A stretch of 64,000 nt of DNA, from contig NZ_CP194041.2 of assembly GCF_050870875.2 (NCBI RefSeq), positions 2,914,001 to 2,978,000 of the forward strand, given 5' to 3'. This document shows positions 45,416-54,945 of the stretch, piece after piece (position 1 is the stretch's first letter; the number at the start of each line of letters is the position of its first letter). This DNA is from Agarivorans sp050870875. GTDB taxonomy: Bacteria > Pseudomonadota > Gammaproteobacteria > Enterobacterales > Celerinatantimonadaceae. Both the position numbers and the translations under genes were made by a program. The notes beneath the pieces were generated by a model. It was not told where the DNA came from and searched no databases. It saw only the letters and a list, made by a program, of their open reading frames with translations.

Positions 45416-45764
45416 CGAGACAACTCCTAGTCATTTAAACTGTCCATAAGGGTCAACTTAGCGATTTATTGAGAACATTAAGAGTAAATGCCCACAAAAG
45501 TCTAATTTTTAATTTACAAAAAATTGATGATATTTACCTACCTAGAATTAAGCAAGCAATATGCGTGATTAATTACCGTTAAGTCAGGGCCGTACGTCTT
45601 TTAGGTGATTTTAAGGACTTAACCATTCATTTTCCGAGCGAAATCATAACATGACCTTTCACAACGAGGCCTCAGAAAGCGAGCGACAGACTTGGAGGCA
45701 CAAATAAATCTTATTCATCGAAATAATCAGCTTATTTAACAGATGAACAATCCAAGGCGAATAA
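45416..45764. other. intergenic region upstream of the TonB receptor
   Basis: About 350 bases, AT-rich, with no supported gene. It must hold the promoter of the receptor operon (minus strand). I see no clear operator or riboswitch. The plus-strand 67-codon frame overlapping the hydrolase 3' end is a shadow. Confidence 0.45.
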
Positions 45765-46706
45765 TTAAGAGTGGCATTGTTGCAATTGTTGCGCTGCCAG
45801 CGCTAACACACATCGGCTTACCAGCGCCACTTGCTCAATCTGTAACAAGTGCCCCTGATCGGCTAAACGAAGTACTTTGCTGTACTTCGGATTTAAATGA
45901 CTTTCGGCAAAATCAGCATTTTTGGGATCAACCAAATCATCTTTAGAACCCTGAACCACAATGGTAGGAATTTTTAAGCTCGCTAATAGGCGGTCTGAAT
46001 GGCGTAAACCAGTTGCCAAGGCATACATATCCAAATTCGAATGGTTCAGCACTTGACCAAACTCAAAAAGGCCTAACAACGAGTGACCAACACCACTTCG
46101 TGCAAAACGATTATACCAACGCGGCTGAGTTAGTTCAGCACTAAGACCACCAGCCAATAACAACAATCCATCGACTTCAGCATTACTGCTAGCTAACAGA
46201 GGAGCCAAAGAGGCTCCCCAAGAATGTCCCACAACAATCAGCGGCAATTCAGGGTGTTGTTGCTTGAGTTGCTTTATCAGCGGACGAATATAATGAACTT
46301 GCTGTGAAAACTCAGAGATCGGCTTAGCCACATCCAAATATTGAGACTGCCCCCAACCCGGCCTATCAATACTGACCACCAATACTTTACTGAGCAAAGG
46401 AGATTGGCTAATAAAATAAGCACTATCTTCCCACGAACCAGGAGTGCCATGGATCCACAGCATAACCGCCTGTTGGGCGACACCATTACTATGAACACTC
46501 AAACTAAAGTTATCTTCCTTTAGCTGATAATGTTTGATGGCAGGATCGACTAATACCGTATTATCAATAAACTGTTGCTGCGTTTGCAATGCCTTGGGCA
46601 TCCAACCACAGCCTTTCAGTGTAATGCTCATCAGCAAAAAAATAGGCCAATTTATCGCAACAGATAAACGACATCGACTAAATATGGCTAATAAATTTAG
46701 CTTCAC
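45765..46706 (-). CDS. alpha/beta hydrolase, membrane-associated
   Basis: The 313-residue hydrolase has an N-terminal hydrophobic segment (about 18-34, INWPIFLLMSITLKGCG) that could be a signal anchor or an unusual lipobox (LKGC). The fold is seen in LWIHGTPGSWEDSAYFI (oxyanion), the nucleophile Ser in VVGHSWGASLAP, an acidic residue in VQGSKDDLVDP and the His in DQGHLLQIEQ. The catalytic triad is whole; substrate unknown. Monocistronic and divergent from the S4-domain gene. Confidence 0.82.
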   Translation of the reverse strand: MKLNLLAIFSRCRLSVAINWPIFLLMSITLKGCGWMPKALQTQQQFIDNTVLVDPAIKHYQLKEDNFSLSVHSNGVAQQAVMLWIHGTPGSWEDSAYFISQSPLLSKVLVVSIDRPGWGQSQYLDVAKPISEFSQQVHYIRPLIKQLKQQHPELPLIVVGHSWGASLAPLLASSNAEVDGLLLLAGGLSAELTQPRWYNRFARSGVGHSLLGLFEFGQVLNHSNLDMYALATGLRHSDRLLASLKIPTIVVQGSKDDLVDPKNADFAESHLNPKYSKVLRLADQGHLLQIEQVALVSRCVLALAAQQLQQCHS

Positions 46707-46858
46707 GAGAGTCCCTTGTTTTAATTTATAAGAATCGGTCTATGAACTAGAAAGCTTAAGTTCAGGTTTTCTTTCAAAACACCGACTTATCACTGCACTT
46801 GACCGTCGCAACTTGCATCGCCATACTTTGACGCAAAACCCTTAAGTGATAATAAAAG

Positions 46859-47227
46859 ATGACCGAATCACGTATACCAACGGAAGAAATTGAAGTCGAA
46901 GCCCTTGAAGTCCTGATTAGCCAACAACCTATCGAGCTATACAAAGTATTGAAAATTGGGAATTTGGTCAATGGTGGTGGCGAAGCGAAGATGGTCATCG
47001 CTGAAGGGTATGTAGGACTAAACGGTGAATTAGAGCAACGTAAACGAAAAAAAGTCTACGCTGGAGACATCATCGAATTTAACGGTCAATATTTAGTGGT
47101 GGTCTGTGATGAGCAAGCTAAACCCTCACAACAACAATCAAGTATTACCACTCCAACTCCGCCGAAGCAAAACCAAACAGTTATTGCAACCAGTGCCAAA
47201 ACCGGCCGCCGCTCAATTAAATTCTAA
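46859..47227 (+). CDS. S4-domain RNA-binding protein (YbcJ-like)
   Basis: The 122-residue protein has an S4-like RNA-binding domain (about 10-80): ISQQPIELYKVLKIGNLVNGGGEAKMVIAEGYVGLNGELEQRKRKKVYAGDIIEFNG, the YbcJ/YaaA pattern. The C-terminal 40 residues are a Gln/Thr/Pro-rich low-complexity tail ending in basic KTGRRSIKF, which is longer than in E. coli YbcJ (70 residues). Probably binds structured RNA. Single gene. Confidence 0.85.
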   Translation: MTESRIPTEEIEVEALEVLISQQPIELYKVLKIGNLVNGGGEAKMVIAEGYVGLNGELEQRKRKKVYAGDIIEFNGQYLVVVCDEQAKPSQQQSSITTPTPPKQNQTVIATSAKTGRRSIKF

Positions 47228-47558
47228 AATCGATTATGCTGATTAATGCGCGCATGGTGAGGCAAGCGCAAACGGCAACATTGCCAACAGAAATTCTTAT
47301 GGTTATACCAATCTGATTGATCATATGAACAACTTGTTGCGCGAAATAAATTTGCCGATAACGAAGCATCAGACACAGTAACGAGTGGCTCTAATTACAA
47401 AATACATCACGCAGTTAACGGTGATTTATACCAGCAAGAATGAACAGATTATTTATTAGATAAGTATTCTACAACTGTAACAATTTGGTCGTTCATTATA
47501 TTTATCTTAGACAAAAAAAAGCCGCTCTTTAAGAGCGGCTTAGTACTAAAAAGTTAGC
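47228..47558. other. intergenic region between the S4-domain gene and fusA2
   Basis: About 330 bases between convergent genes. Apart from the fusA2 terminator (47513-47539) nothing is seen. Confidence 0.5.
47513..47539 (-). terminator. intrinsic terminator of fusA2
   Basis: On the minus strand GCCGCTCTTAAAGAGCGGC is a strong hairpin followed by eight T. It begins about 20 bases after the stop codon. Confidence 0.92.
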
Positions 47559-49643
47559 TTACTTCTTAGCTTGTCTCTCTTTCTCTGCAGCAATTACAGT
47601 TTCAGCCACGTTTTGTGGTGTCGGTGCATAGTGCGAGAATTCCATTGAGAACTGACCACGACCAGAAGTCATGGTACGTAGTGAACCAATGTAACCAAAC
47701 ATTTCTGCGAGAGGAACATCTGCTTTAATCCGTACGCCAGTAACACCCGCTTCTTGGTCTTTGATCATGCCACGACGACGGTTCAAATCACCAATCACAT
47801 CACCCACGTGATCTTCTGGAGAGAATACGTCAACTTTCATGATCGGCTCAAGTAATTGAGGACCCGCTTTTGGCACAGATTGACGGTAAGCGCCTTTCGC
47901 TGCGATTTCAAAAGCAATTGCTGATGAATCCACGGCGTGGAAAGCACCATCATAAAGCTCAACTTCCATATCAAGTAATGGGAAGCCAGCTAATGGGCCT
48001 GTTTCCATCATGCTTTGGAAACCTTTCTGAACTGCAGGCCAGAATTCTTTAGGAACGTTACCACCAACAACCGAAGAGGTGAAGGTGAAACCAGAACCAA
48101 CTTCGCCAGGCTTAATACGGTAATCAATTTTACCAAATTGACCAGAACCACCAGACTGTTTCTTATGCGTATAGCTATCTTCAATTGCTTGAGTAATCGT
48201 TTCACGGTAAGCAACCTGTGGTTGACCAACAGATAGGTCTACACCGTAGGTACGCTTCAAGATATCAACTTTAATATCTAAGTGAAGTTCGCCCATACCT
48301 TTAAGGATGGTCTCACCTGAATCTTCGTCAGTTTCAACTTGGAACGATGGATCTTCAGCAACCATTTTACCGATAGCAATACCCATTTTCTCAGTTGAAC
48401 CTTTATCTTTCGGTGCAACCGCAATCGAAATCACAGGGACTGGGAATACCATTGGTTCTAAAGTACATGGGTCTTTAGGATCACATAAGGTATGACCCGT
48501 TTGAACATTTTTCATACCCACGATGGCGATAATATCACCAGCTTGAGCTGAAGTAAGTTCGTTTCGGTCATCGGCTTGCATTTCAACCATACGGCCAACA
48601 CGTTCAGTTTTACCAGTGAACGAGTTAAGGATGGTGTCGCCTTTGTTTAATTTACCTGAGTAAATACGCACGAAGGTTAATGCACCGAAGCGGTCATCCA
48701 TAATTTTGAATGCTAAAGCTTTGAAGGTTTCATCGGCAGCAACAATTGCGTGTTTACCGGTTTCTTCGCCTTCTTCGTCCATCAAAGGTTGAGGATCAAC
48801 TTCAGTTGGATTTGGCAAGTAATCAACAACCGCATCAAGAACTAACTGAATACCTTTGTTTTTGAAAGCGGAACCACAGTAAGTTGGGAAGAAATCCATG
48901 GTACGCGTACCCTTGCGGATACACATCTTAAGTTGCTCAATAGTCGGCTCTTCACCTTCCATGTAAGCTTCCATTAGATCGTCATCTTGCTCAACCGCAG
49001 TTTCAACTAACATTTCACGATATTCTTCAACTTTCTCAAGCATGTCTTCTGGAATATCAGTGATTTCGTAGTTTTCTGGAAGACCAGTGTCATCCCAGAT
49101 GTAAGCTTTACGGCTCAGTAGGTCAACAACACCAGTAAAGTCATCTTCAATACCGATCGGTAAAACCATGACTAACGGGTTCGCCGCAAGTACGTCTTGA
49201 GTTTGCTTAACAACACGGTAGAAGTCAGCACCCATACGGTCTAGTTTGTTCACGAAAATAATACGTGCAACTTCAGATTCGTTCGCATAACGCCAGTTAG
49301 TTTCTGACTGAGGTTCTACCCCACCAGAACCACAGAATACACCGATACCGCCATCAAGCACTTTAAGTGAACGGTATACTTCAACGGTGAAGTCAACGTG
49401 TCCAGGAGTGTCAATAACGTTGAAGCGGTGATCGTTCCAGAAACAACTTACTGCAGCAGACTGAATGGTAATACCACGCTCAGCTTCCTGTTCCATGAAG
49501 TCAGTGGTAGATTCACCATCATGCACTTCACCAGTTTTGTGGATCTGGCCAGTTAGTTTTAGGATACGCTCAGTTGTGGTAGTTTTACCCGCATCAACGT
49601 GAGCAAAGATACCAATATTTCTATATTTTGATAAATCAGCCAT
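47559..49643 (-). CDS. fusA2: elongation factor G, second type (EF-G 2)
   Basis: The 694-residue translational GTPase has G1 AHVDAGKTTT, RGITI, G3 DTPGHVDF, G4 NKLDRMGAD, and all five EF-G domains through SMEFSHYAP. It is not in a str operon (no rpsL, rpsG or tufA nearby), and details such as SKYRNIGIFAHVDAGKTTTTERILKLTGQIHKTGEVHDGESTTDFMEQEAERG match the second EF-G of Vibrio/Shewanella. EF-G moves tRNA and mRNA on the ribosome; the second copy may instead specialise in recycling or stress. It is a single gene with a strong terminator. Confidence 0.93.
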   Translation of the reverse strand: MADLSKYRNIGIFAHVDAGKTTTTERILKLTGQIHKTGEVHDGESTTDFMEQEAERGITIQSAAVSCFWNDHRFNVIDTPGHVDFTVEVYRSLKVLDGGIGVFCGSGGVEPQSETNWRYANESEVARIIFVNKLDRMGADFYRVVKQTQDVLAANPLVMVLPIGIEDDFTGVVDLLSRKAYIWDDTGLPENYEITDIPEDMLEKVEEYREMLVETAVEQDDDLMEAYMEGEEPTIEQLKMCIRKGTRTMDFFPTYCGSAFKNKGIQLVLDAVVDYLPNPTEVDPQPLMDEEGEETGKHAIVAADETFKALAFKIMDDRFGALTFVRIYSGKLNKGDTILNSFTGKTERVGRMVEMQADDRNELTSAQAGDIIAIVGMKNVQTGHTLCDPKDPCTLEPMVFPVPVISIAVAPKDKGSTEKMGIAIGKMVAEDPSFQVETDEDSGETILKGMGELHLDIKVDILKRTYGVDLSVGQPQVAYRETITQAIEDSYTHKKQSGGSGQFGKIDYRIKPGEVGSGFTFTSSVVGGNVPKEFWPAVQKGFQSMMETGPLAGFPLLDMEVELYDGAFHAVDSSAIAFEIAAKGAYRQSVPKAGPQLLEPIMKVDVFSPEDHVGDVIGDLNRRRGMIKDQEAGVTGVRIKADVPLAEMFGYIGSLRTMTSGRGQFSMEFSHYAPTPQNVAETVIAAEKERQAKK

Positions 49644-50224
49644 TGTTCAACTCTAATCAATTGTTTTTCAAATTCGGCGGGGAGTATACCACTACTGTCG
49701 CACAAGGCGAGAGGGTGAACTGTATTTGAGCGATTTATTGCGAAATTTCTTAAAAAAAAACTGACAAATTAAGCCTTAAAGCGACAAATGACTCCAGAAC
49801 TATCATTTTCGCCCCCTTAAATACCGCATTTAGCCTATTTTCGTAATGTTTAACTCTCCGCTGCCCAATACTGAGCATAGCCGCCCTTATAGCCAACGCA
49901 AATTTGTTATCTAACCTAGCAATACCTCAACTTGAAGGGCAAACCAAGAGGCTTATGGTGATATATAACACCGTTAAACCAGCAATAATGCGCATTAGAA
50001 GCACTTTACAATCAAATGCAATTCAAAATTCTTATCTCAACATTCTATATAAAATTTTTATCAAGCTAAGCTGACCAAGCAAGCACCGATTATGATCCGA
50101 AAAGTTAACGCTAAGCAGGCCCTTAGGGCTTCATTCAGCGCGACGAATTATCTCAAATTTAGTTGGAAGCCATTGCTAGTTAAATTCGGAATGAACAGAT
50201 CTGAGCATTCAATTCGCCTTGACC
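49644..50224. other. 580-base region upstream of fusA2
   Basis: Contains the fusA2 promoter area (near 49690-49760, AT-rich) and no supported gene. A 74-codon plus frame at 50092-50316 runs into the yajD gene from the other strand and is rejected. Confidence 0.45.
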
Positions 50225-50566
50225 TTACTTTTTCTGGTCCATCATGGCCTTTAAACTCGCGAAAGGATTACTGGTCGCCAAATCCTGTTTTAGATCACTG
50301 CCCGCTTCCACGCTAGAACCGTATTGTGCGGCTTCAGTGTATTTAGAATGCTCATGGTCATGGCAATATAAACATAACAACTCCCAATTTGAGCCATCGT
50401 TGGGATTATGAGTATGATCATGATCGATATGGTGAACGGTGAGCTCTCGTAAATTTGAATAAGGAAATTCGCGTGCACATCGTCCACAGACCCATGGGAA
50501 CAATTTCAGTGCTTTCTCTCGATAACCCTGTTCTAGCTTCGCATAATTATTTGGAATATTGGCCAT
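50225..50566 (-). CDS. yajD: HNH nuclease family protein YajD
   Basis: The 113-residue protein is nearly identical in layout to E. coli YajD: MANIPNNYAKLEQGYREKAL, VCGRCAREF, the HNH core ELTVHHIDHDHTHNPNDGSNWELLCLYCHDHEHSKY with two CxxC pairs, and FASLKAMMDQKK. The HNH core suggests a metal-dependent nuclease; role unknown. The start at 50566 is preferred over the upstream ATG at 50620 because GGAGAGAG lies 4 bases before it and the family begins there. Confidence 0.92.
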   Translation of the reverse strand: MANIPNNYAKLEQGYREKALKLFPWVCGRCAREFPYSNLRELTVHHIDHDHTHNPNDGSNWELLCLYCHDHEHSKYTEAAQYGSSVEAGSDLKQDLATSNPFASLKAMMDQKK

Positions 50567-50707
50567 TTTCTCTCTCCAGCGTTTTTTGAAAATATTATAG
50601 CAATCCCCAGCCTCGAACAAACAAAGTCGCGAATTAATAGCTTATCGCTATTCCCAAAATTCAAAACTTAAACCACAATTAAAAATATCAATAAATTAGG
50701 AGGCTCA

Positions 50708-51292
50708 ATGCCATTCGCTGTAACTCGTATTCAATGTAATCGCTGTGATTGCTGCACCCACTCAAAGGAAGTCAATACTTGGCGAGTTTATTTACATCAT
50801 GGTTTAGCGATACCTCTGCGAAAAACCCTAGGCTGGTGCCAACAGTGCAATCATTTAGTAAACGCCGAAAAGTTTCGAGATATTGATGCCATCGTTGAAG
50901 ACATGGCGAGCCTGGTGCAGCAAGTCTCTATCTTAGAACAAACGCTAAAGACCAATTATTGGCAACGTCTCTTTAATAGGAAGTTACGTCAAACCAGAAG
51001 AAACCGTGTTGAAATGCTACTCACCCTAGCCGCCGAACTGGACATGTCAAAACAACACGCCTATCGAGCTAAATGTGAAAATTGTGGATCTTTAGATCTC
51101 AACACAATCTCTTCGTCAATCAATATTACAAAGCATTATTGGCTTCACCATGATGAGCCAGCTATTGCGACTGGACTTATCCACCCAGCTTGTGGCGGAG
51201 AGTTTATTGCGACCCCAGCGTTTACGTCTCGACTAAACATCAACTCCCCCCACAAAATCAGCAATAAGCAGTCAGGTATTGGATTCGTTTAA
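50708..51292 (+). CDS. cysteine-rich protein of unknown function
   Basis: The 194-residue protein has four cysteine clusters: CNRCDCC (about 10-16), CQQC (about 44-47), CENCGS (about 123-128) and HPACGG (about 158-163). This fits two zinc ribbons flanking a helical, basic middle (about 60-110, with RLFNRKLRQTRRNR). AGGAGG lies 5 bases before the ATG, so expression is likely. No family recognised. It is divergent from yajD, which also binds metal by CxxC pairs, and next to the polysaccharide cluster. Confidence 0.72.
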   Translation: MPFAVTRIQCNRCDCCTHSKEVNTWRVYLHHGLAIPLRKTLGWCQQCNHLVNAEKFRDIDAIVEDMASLVQQVSILEQTLKTNYWQRLFNRKLRQTRRNRVEMLLTLAAELDMSKQHAYRAKCENCGSLDLNTISSSINITKHYWLHHDEPAIATGLIHPACGGEFIATPAFTSRLNINSPHKISNKQSGIGFV

Positions 51293-51332
51293 CAAGCTCA
51301 AAGCCAGGCTGCTTCTACTCAGTTTTAGCAAT

Positions 51333-52514
51333 TTAACAGGACAATAACTGATTCACCTGCTGAGCTCTTTCATACCAACTCTCGGAGCGTACATACATCC
51401 GCTGAAAAGAGGTACGTCGGCGCTGCAAAGCCATTGGCGTTTGTAAGCTATCTTCCAGTGCTCGCACAATTTGATGGACCTCCTTCGCTTGAGTCACCAT
51501 CCCCAAGTAGGGCTTAAGTGCCGGGAAAGGCGTACTCACTATCGGCCGACCCGCCGCTAAATATTCACGCAATTTAAGCGGATCACAAGCAGCAATTTGC
51601 TTACAGTTGCGAAAGGGTAACCAAGAAACCTGCCAATGCTGGACATAACATGGCAACTGCTCATGTGGCACCGCTGCATGCACTTCAATATTGGGGAGCG
51701 CTTTAAAGGCCGATATATCGGTTTGCACATCGCCAATAAAGATGAAACGCCACTGTGGTAGGGCCTTGGCAACTTTTACAATCAGCTGTATATCTAACCA
51801 AGCTGCGATACTGCCATAAAATCCGGCAACTGGGCGCGCTTCTTTAACGAGCGCGGGTGCAGGGTTGGATGGATGTACAAATAATTGATAATCCACGCCG
51901 TGGGCCAGCATTCTCGTTTTTGCAGCAAACTTAGCGTCTTTTGAAAATTTGGCTCTGAGCATTTCGCTAGCCACCAATACATGATCCGCTTTAGCGACTA
52001 ACTGTTGTTCGCAGCGACTCACATGCTGATGGTCAACCCCAGCTAAGGCGCTAAAGTCATCGCCACAATAATAAATAACTTGCTGCTCATTTAAGTGACC
52101 TAAGAGATCGACGGCAGTGGGCAGGGCCAGCCAAAGGTCGGGATGCTTGATCCCGATCCGCCTCACTTGCCGAGCGACCTGCGCCTTTAATAAACAGCGG
52201 TTAATCCAACGAAACAAAGTTGAACGAGGCGCTGGAAAAGCAATTGGCGACATCACATGAATGTTGGACGGTTTAACGACCCCCGTTGCAGCCTTGCCAA
52301 GCTGGCCCTGATGCTGAGAATAACGATTCCCCAGCATCGATTTAGCCTTCTCGAACAATCGTTTTAGATCTCGCCAGCTTAAACGAGGGCGACGTAAACC
52401 AATAGAATTAATCCACAAAATACGATGGTCTTTGGCCAGCTCCGTGATCACATGCTGACTGCTGCTTGGATGACGCTGCCAGTCTTCACCAAATACAATA
52501 AGGTCGCGTTTCAT
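51333..52514 (-). CDS. glycosyltransferase, GT4-like
   Basis: The 393-residue glycosyltransferase has two Rossmann-like halves (GT-B). The C-terminal half shows the donor-site region AACDPLKLREYLAAGRPIVSTPFPALKPY and before it VAGFYGSIAAWLDIQLIV. The acceptor half begins DLIVFGEDWQRHPSSSQHV. Sugar and linkage unknown. Its ATG overlaps the stop of the acyltransferase gene by 4 bases, so it ends the leftward part of the cluster. Confidence 0.85.
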   Translation of the reverse strand: MKRDLIVFGEDWQRHPSSSQHVITELAKDHRILWINSIGLRRPRLSWRDLKRLFEKAKSMLGNRYSQHQGQLGKAATGVVKPSNIHVMSPIAFPAPRSTLFRWINRCLLKAQVARQVRRIGIKHPDLWLALPTAVDLLGHLNEQQVIYYCGDDFSALAGVDHQHVSRCEQQLVAKADHVLVASEMLRAKFSKDAKFAAKTRMLAHGVDYQLFVHPSNPAPALVKEARPVAGFYGSIAAWLDIQLIVKVAKALPQWRFIFIGDVQTDISAFKALPNIEVHAAVPHEQLPCYVQHWQVSWLPFRNCKQIAACDPLKLREYLAAGRPIVSTPFPALKPYLGMVTQAKEVHQIVRALEDSLQTPMALQRRRTSFQRMYVRSESWYERAQQVNQLLSC

Positions 52515-53236
52515 GATGAGTACTCCTCTAATGATTTAATCACTTTGGCAGGTACCCCTGCCGCAAGCACATTCGCTGGCAAACTCTTGGTCACCACACT
52601 CCCTGCTGCAACCACGGTACCGCGGCCAATACTCACCCCCGCCATGACCGAAACACCAGTGGCGAGCCAAACATCATCTTCCAAGATCACGTCGCCAACT
52701 TGACTGGCCTCTTCAGCCAAACCCTGAGCCCGCTTTTTAGCATTAAGCGGATGGCCCGGATAGCCCGCGATAAAACAACGTCCAGCGATCCGCACGTTAT
52801 TACCCAAGCTCACAACTCTTCCAACCGCAATGGTGGTTTGCCATCCCACATCCACATTGTTAGCAATGATGAGTTGCGGCGTTTGTCCTGCAGTGCAACG
52901 CCCACTAAAGGTGCTGGCTCCCGAGATCCGACAATGATTGCCCAAACTCACCTGCAAACCTTCACTGAGCAGCGGCATTCCGCCATATAGATACAGCGCT
53001 TGAGACGGCCCCTGCGTTTTACTTCTAAATAGTGGTGTCCACCAACACACTCGAACACAAGCCTGCAACAGCGCGCTTAAGCTGGTATGCAGACGATATA
53101 AACCGCTAAATAGCAATGGCACTTTAGGCAATTGAAATAAACGGAAAGCCTTTAAGACTCGAAATAGCAGCCTCGCAACTGGCGATTCTCCTTGCTTGAG
53201 CCAAAGCTTGGTGCGTTGTATATAAGTCGTTGTCAT
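52511..53236 (-). CDS. hexapeptide-repeat acyltransferase (left-handed beta helix)
   Basis: The acyltransferase (241 residues from the Met at 53236) is of the WcaF/serine-acetyltransferase-like group. The C-terminal two thirds are hexapeptide repeats (NNVDVGWQTTIAVGRVVSLGNNVRIAGRCFIAG... GDVILEDDVWLATGVSVMAGVSIGRGTVVAAGSVVTKSLPANVLAAGVPAKVIK) folding as a left-handed beta helix. It probably adds an acetyl group to a polysaccharide repeat unit. The upstream ATG at 53299 lacks a good Shine-Dalgarno; the one at 53236 has GGGG 8 bases before it. Confidence 0.85.
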   Translation of the reverse strand: MTTTYIQRTKLWLKQGESPVARLLFRVLKAFRLFQLPKVPLLFSGLYRLHTSLSALLQACVRVCWWTPLFRSKTQGPSQALYLYGGMPLLSEGLQVSLGNHCRISGASTFSGRCTAGQTPQLIIANNVDVGWQTTIAVGRVVSLGNNVRIAGRCFIAGYPGHPLNAKKRAQGLAEEASQVGDVILEDDVWLATGVSVMAGVSIGRGTVVAAGSVVTKSLPANVLAAGVPAKVIKSLEEYSS

Positions 53237-53526
53237 GCTGTTTTCCCCATCGGCAATATTGCATTTTGCGTTTCTATAGATGGTTGTTGCAGCTACCATG
53301 CCAAAAAAATAAACCTTTAGATACAGATGGTTATATGATTATTCTAGTGATTTTTGCAAAATGAAAATCCTCCTTTAAAGACCCGCGGAATTAGGCGGAT
53401 GGGTGCACAAACCAGCGAGATCTCGCTCATCCCAAGCCCAAGCTTGCAAACCATCAGCAAAACGCGCTCAGGCGATAAAAATGTAGAATTCAATAACGAA
53501 CATCAGCCACAAGAGGTCAAGAGCTT

Positions 53527-54945
53527 CTAATCACAAACCAAAGTCCTTGCACGTAGGCTTATTAGACGGGTACTGGCCACAAATAACCAGAATAAGGCCA
53601 AATGAGGTAACAGGTAAAACCATAGTGAGCCCGCGACAAATGGCAATAACACGAATACAAATAAAGGAGGTATAAAGCTAAACAATAAACGAGCTAAGGG
53701 ATAAGCGAGCGGCTGTAAGCGTAAACTGACCCAAGTGAACAGGATGAATCGCGCGGCAAACACCAAATTGCTAGCAACCACTAGACCCCATACTCCCCAA
53801 CGAGGGATCAAACAATAATACAGAACCAAGGCAAACACCGCGGCTAATGCATTAATGCGTGGTAACCAAACCGGACTATTCGGTAAATAACATCCGATAT
53901 CGGTCACCGAGGTCGCAAGTTTAAAACCCAACGCCAGCAGCATTAACGGCAACCAAATCAGTCCCTGCAAATAATCGCTGGGTAAAACCCAGGGTAACAG
54001 CGGTGGAGCAAAAATCATGGCTAATAATAGCAAGCTGAAAATAATCAATAGCAAGCGCTGATGAATTTGTAATACTTGTTGCGGCCCATTTTGTTTCTTT
54101 AAAACCTTAAAACGACGGGGTAACCACCAACTTTCTACAATACCAAACCCGAGTGCGGTGGCCTCCACCACTTTAATCATAATCGCATAACGGGCTAAGG
54201 TCTCACTCCCTAGCCACTCGGCCAGTAATAAGCGATCTAGGCCATGCATCACAAACAGTGATAACGACGCACCAATTAAACACACTTGATAAGTTAGGGT
54301 TTGTTTCACCAAAAAAAAGTCTAATTTCAGTTTGAGCTGCGCTCGACAGCAGCCTAGCCCAATCGCTAAACCCAAAGCATTAGCGCAAGCACTGGCGATG
54401 AGCACCGAATCGATTCCCCAACCGTGTTTCAATCCCCAGAAGGTGATCAGCACTTGTGCAGCCGTTTGGCAAATAACTAAATAAAAGTAGCTCACGGCGC
54501 GCATTTCAATACGCAACCAAATCATCAGAGGCTGCAGTCCAATAGAAAAGGTAATGACTGCTGCAATCAAACACCACTGCGCCGTAACGAGTGTATCAAA
54601 AATAGCAAATGGTAGATGAGCCAGCAGGCTCACGGTTAAACAGGCTAATACCAAGCCATAACAGAGGCTGAGTAGTACTGACGACGACAACAAACGTTGA
54701 CGACCAGCATCATCCTCGCAATCTGGGTAAAAACGAGGCAATGCACCAGCGCTAATTTCCAACAAGGAGCATAAGGAAAAAATCACCACTAAGCTCTCTA
54801 ACAAACCATACTCAGCCAAGCTCAAATAATGGGTAGTCACTGGTAACATCATCAGACCAGCTCCCTTTTGTAACAACATCAATAAGCCATAGATGCCCAT
54901 TTCTTGAGTGGACTGTTTCAGCGCAAGCAATTTATTCCACAGCAT
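53527..54945 (-). CDS. polysaccharide flippase (Wzx-like, MATE/MVF superfamily)
   Basis: The membrane protein (472 residues, about 12-14 helices) is of the oligosaccharide-flippase family: MGIYGLLMLLQKGAGLMMLPVTTHYLSLAEYGLLESLVVIFSLCSLL is the typical first two helices. It moves lipid-linked repeat units across the inner membrane. The start at 54945 is chosen because GGGGAAGG lies 8 bases before it; the frame starting at 55047 would run through the upstream gene. It overlaps the previous glycosyltransferase by 14 bases. Confidence 0.88.
   Translation of the reverse strand: MLWNKLLALKQSTQEMGIYGLLMLLQKGAGLMMLPVTTHYLSLAEYGLLESLVVIFSLCSLLEISAGALPRFYPDCEDDAGRQRLLSSSVLLSLCYGLVLACLTVSLLAHLPFAIFDTLVTAQWCLIAAVITFSIGLQPLMIWLRIEMRAVSYFYLVICQTAAQVLITFWGLKHGWGIDSVLIASACANALGLAIGLGCCRAQLKLKLDFFLVKQTLTYQVCLIGASLSLFVMHGLDRLLLAEWLGSETLARYAIMIKVVEATALGFGIVESWWLPRRFKVLKKQNGPQQVLQIHQRLLLIIFSLLLLAMIFAPPLLPWVLPSDYLQGLIWLPLMLLALGFKLATSVTDIGCYLPNSPVWLPRINALAAVFALVLYYCLIPRWGVWGLVVASNLVFAARFILFTWVSLRLQPLAYPLARLLFSFIPPLFVFVLLPFVAGSLWFYLLPHLALFWLFVASTRLISLRARTLVCD

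Noticed and set aside
45416..45764. Cobalamin riboswitch or Fur box before the TonB receptor
   Set aside because: Looked for the B12-box and GATAAT-type inverted repeat; neither is convincing.
50092..50316. 74-codon plus-strand frame near yajD
   Set aside because: Its end is antisense to yajD, which is secure.
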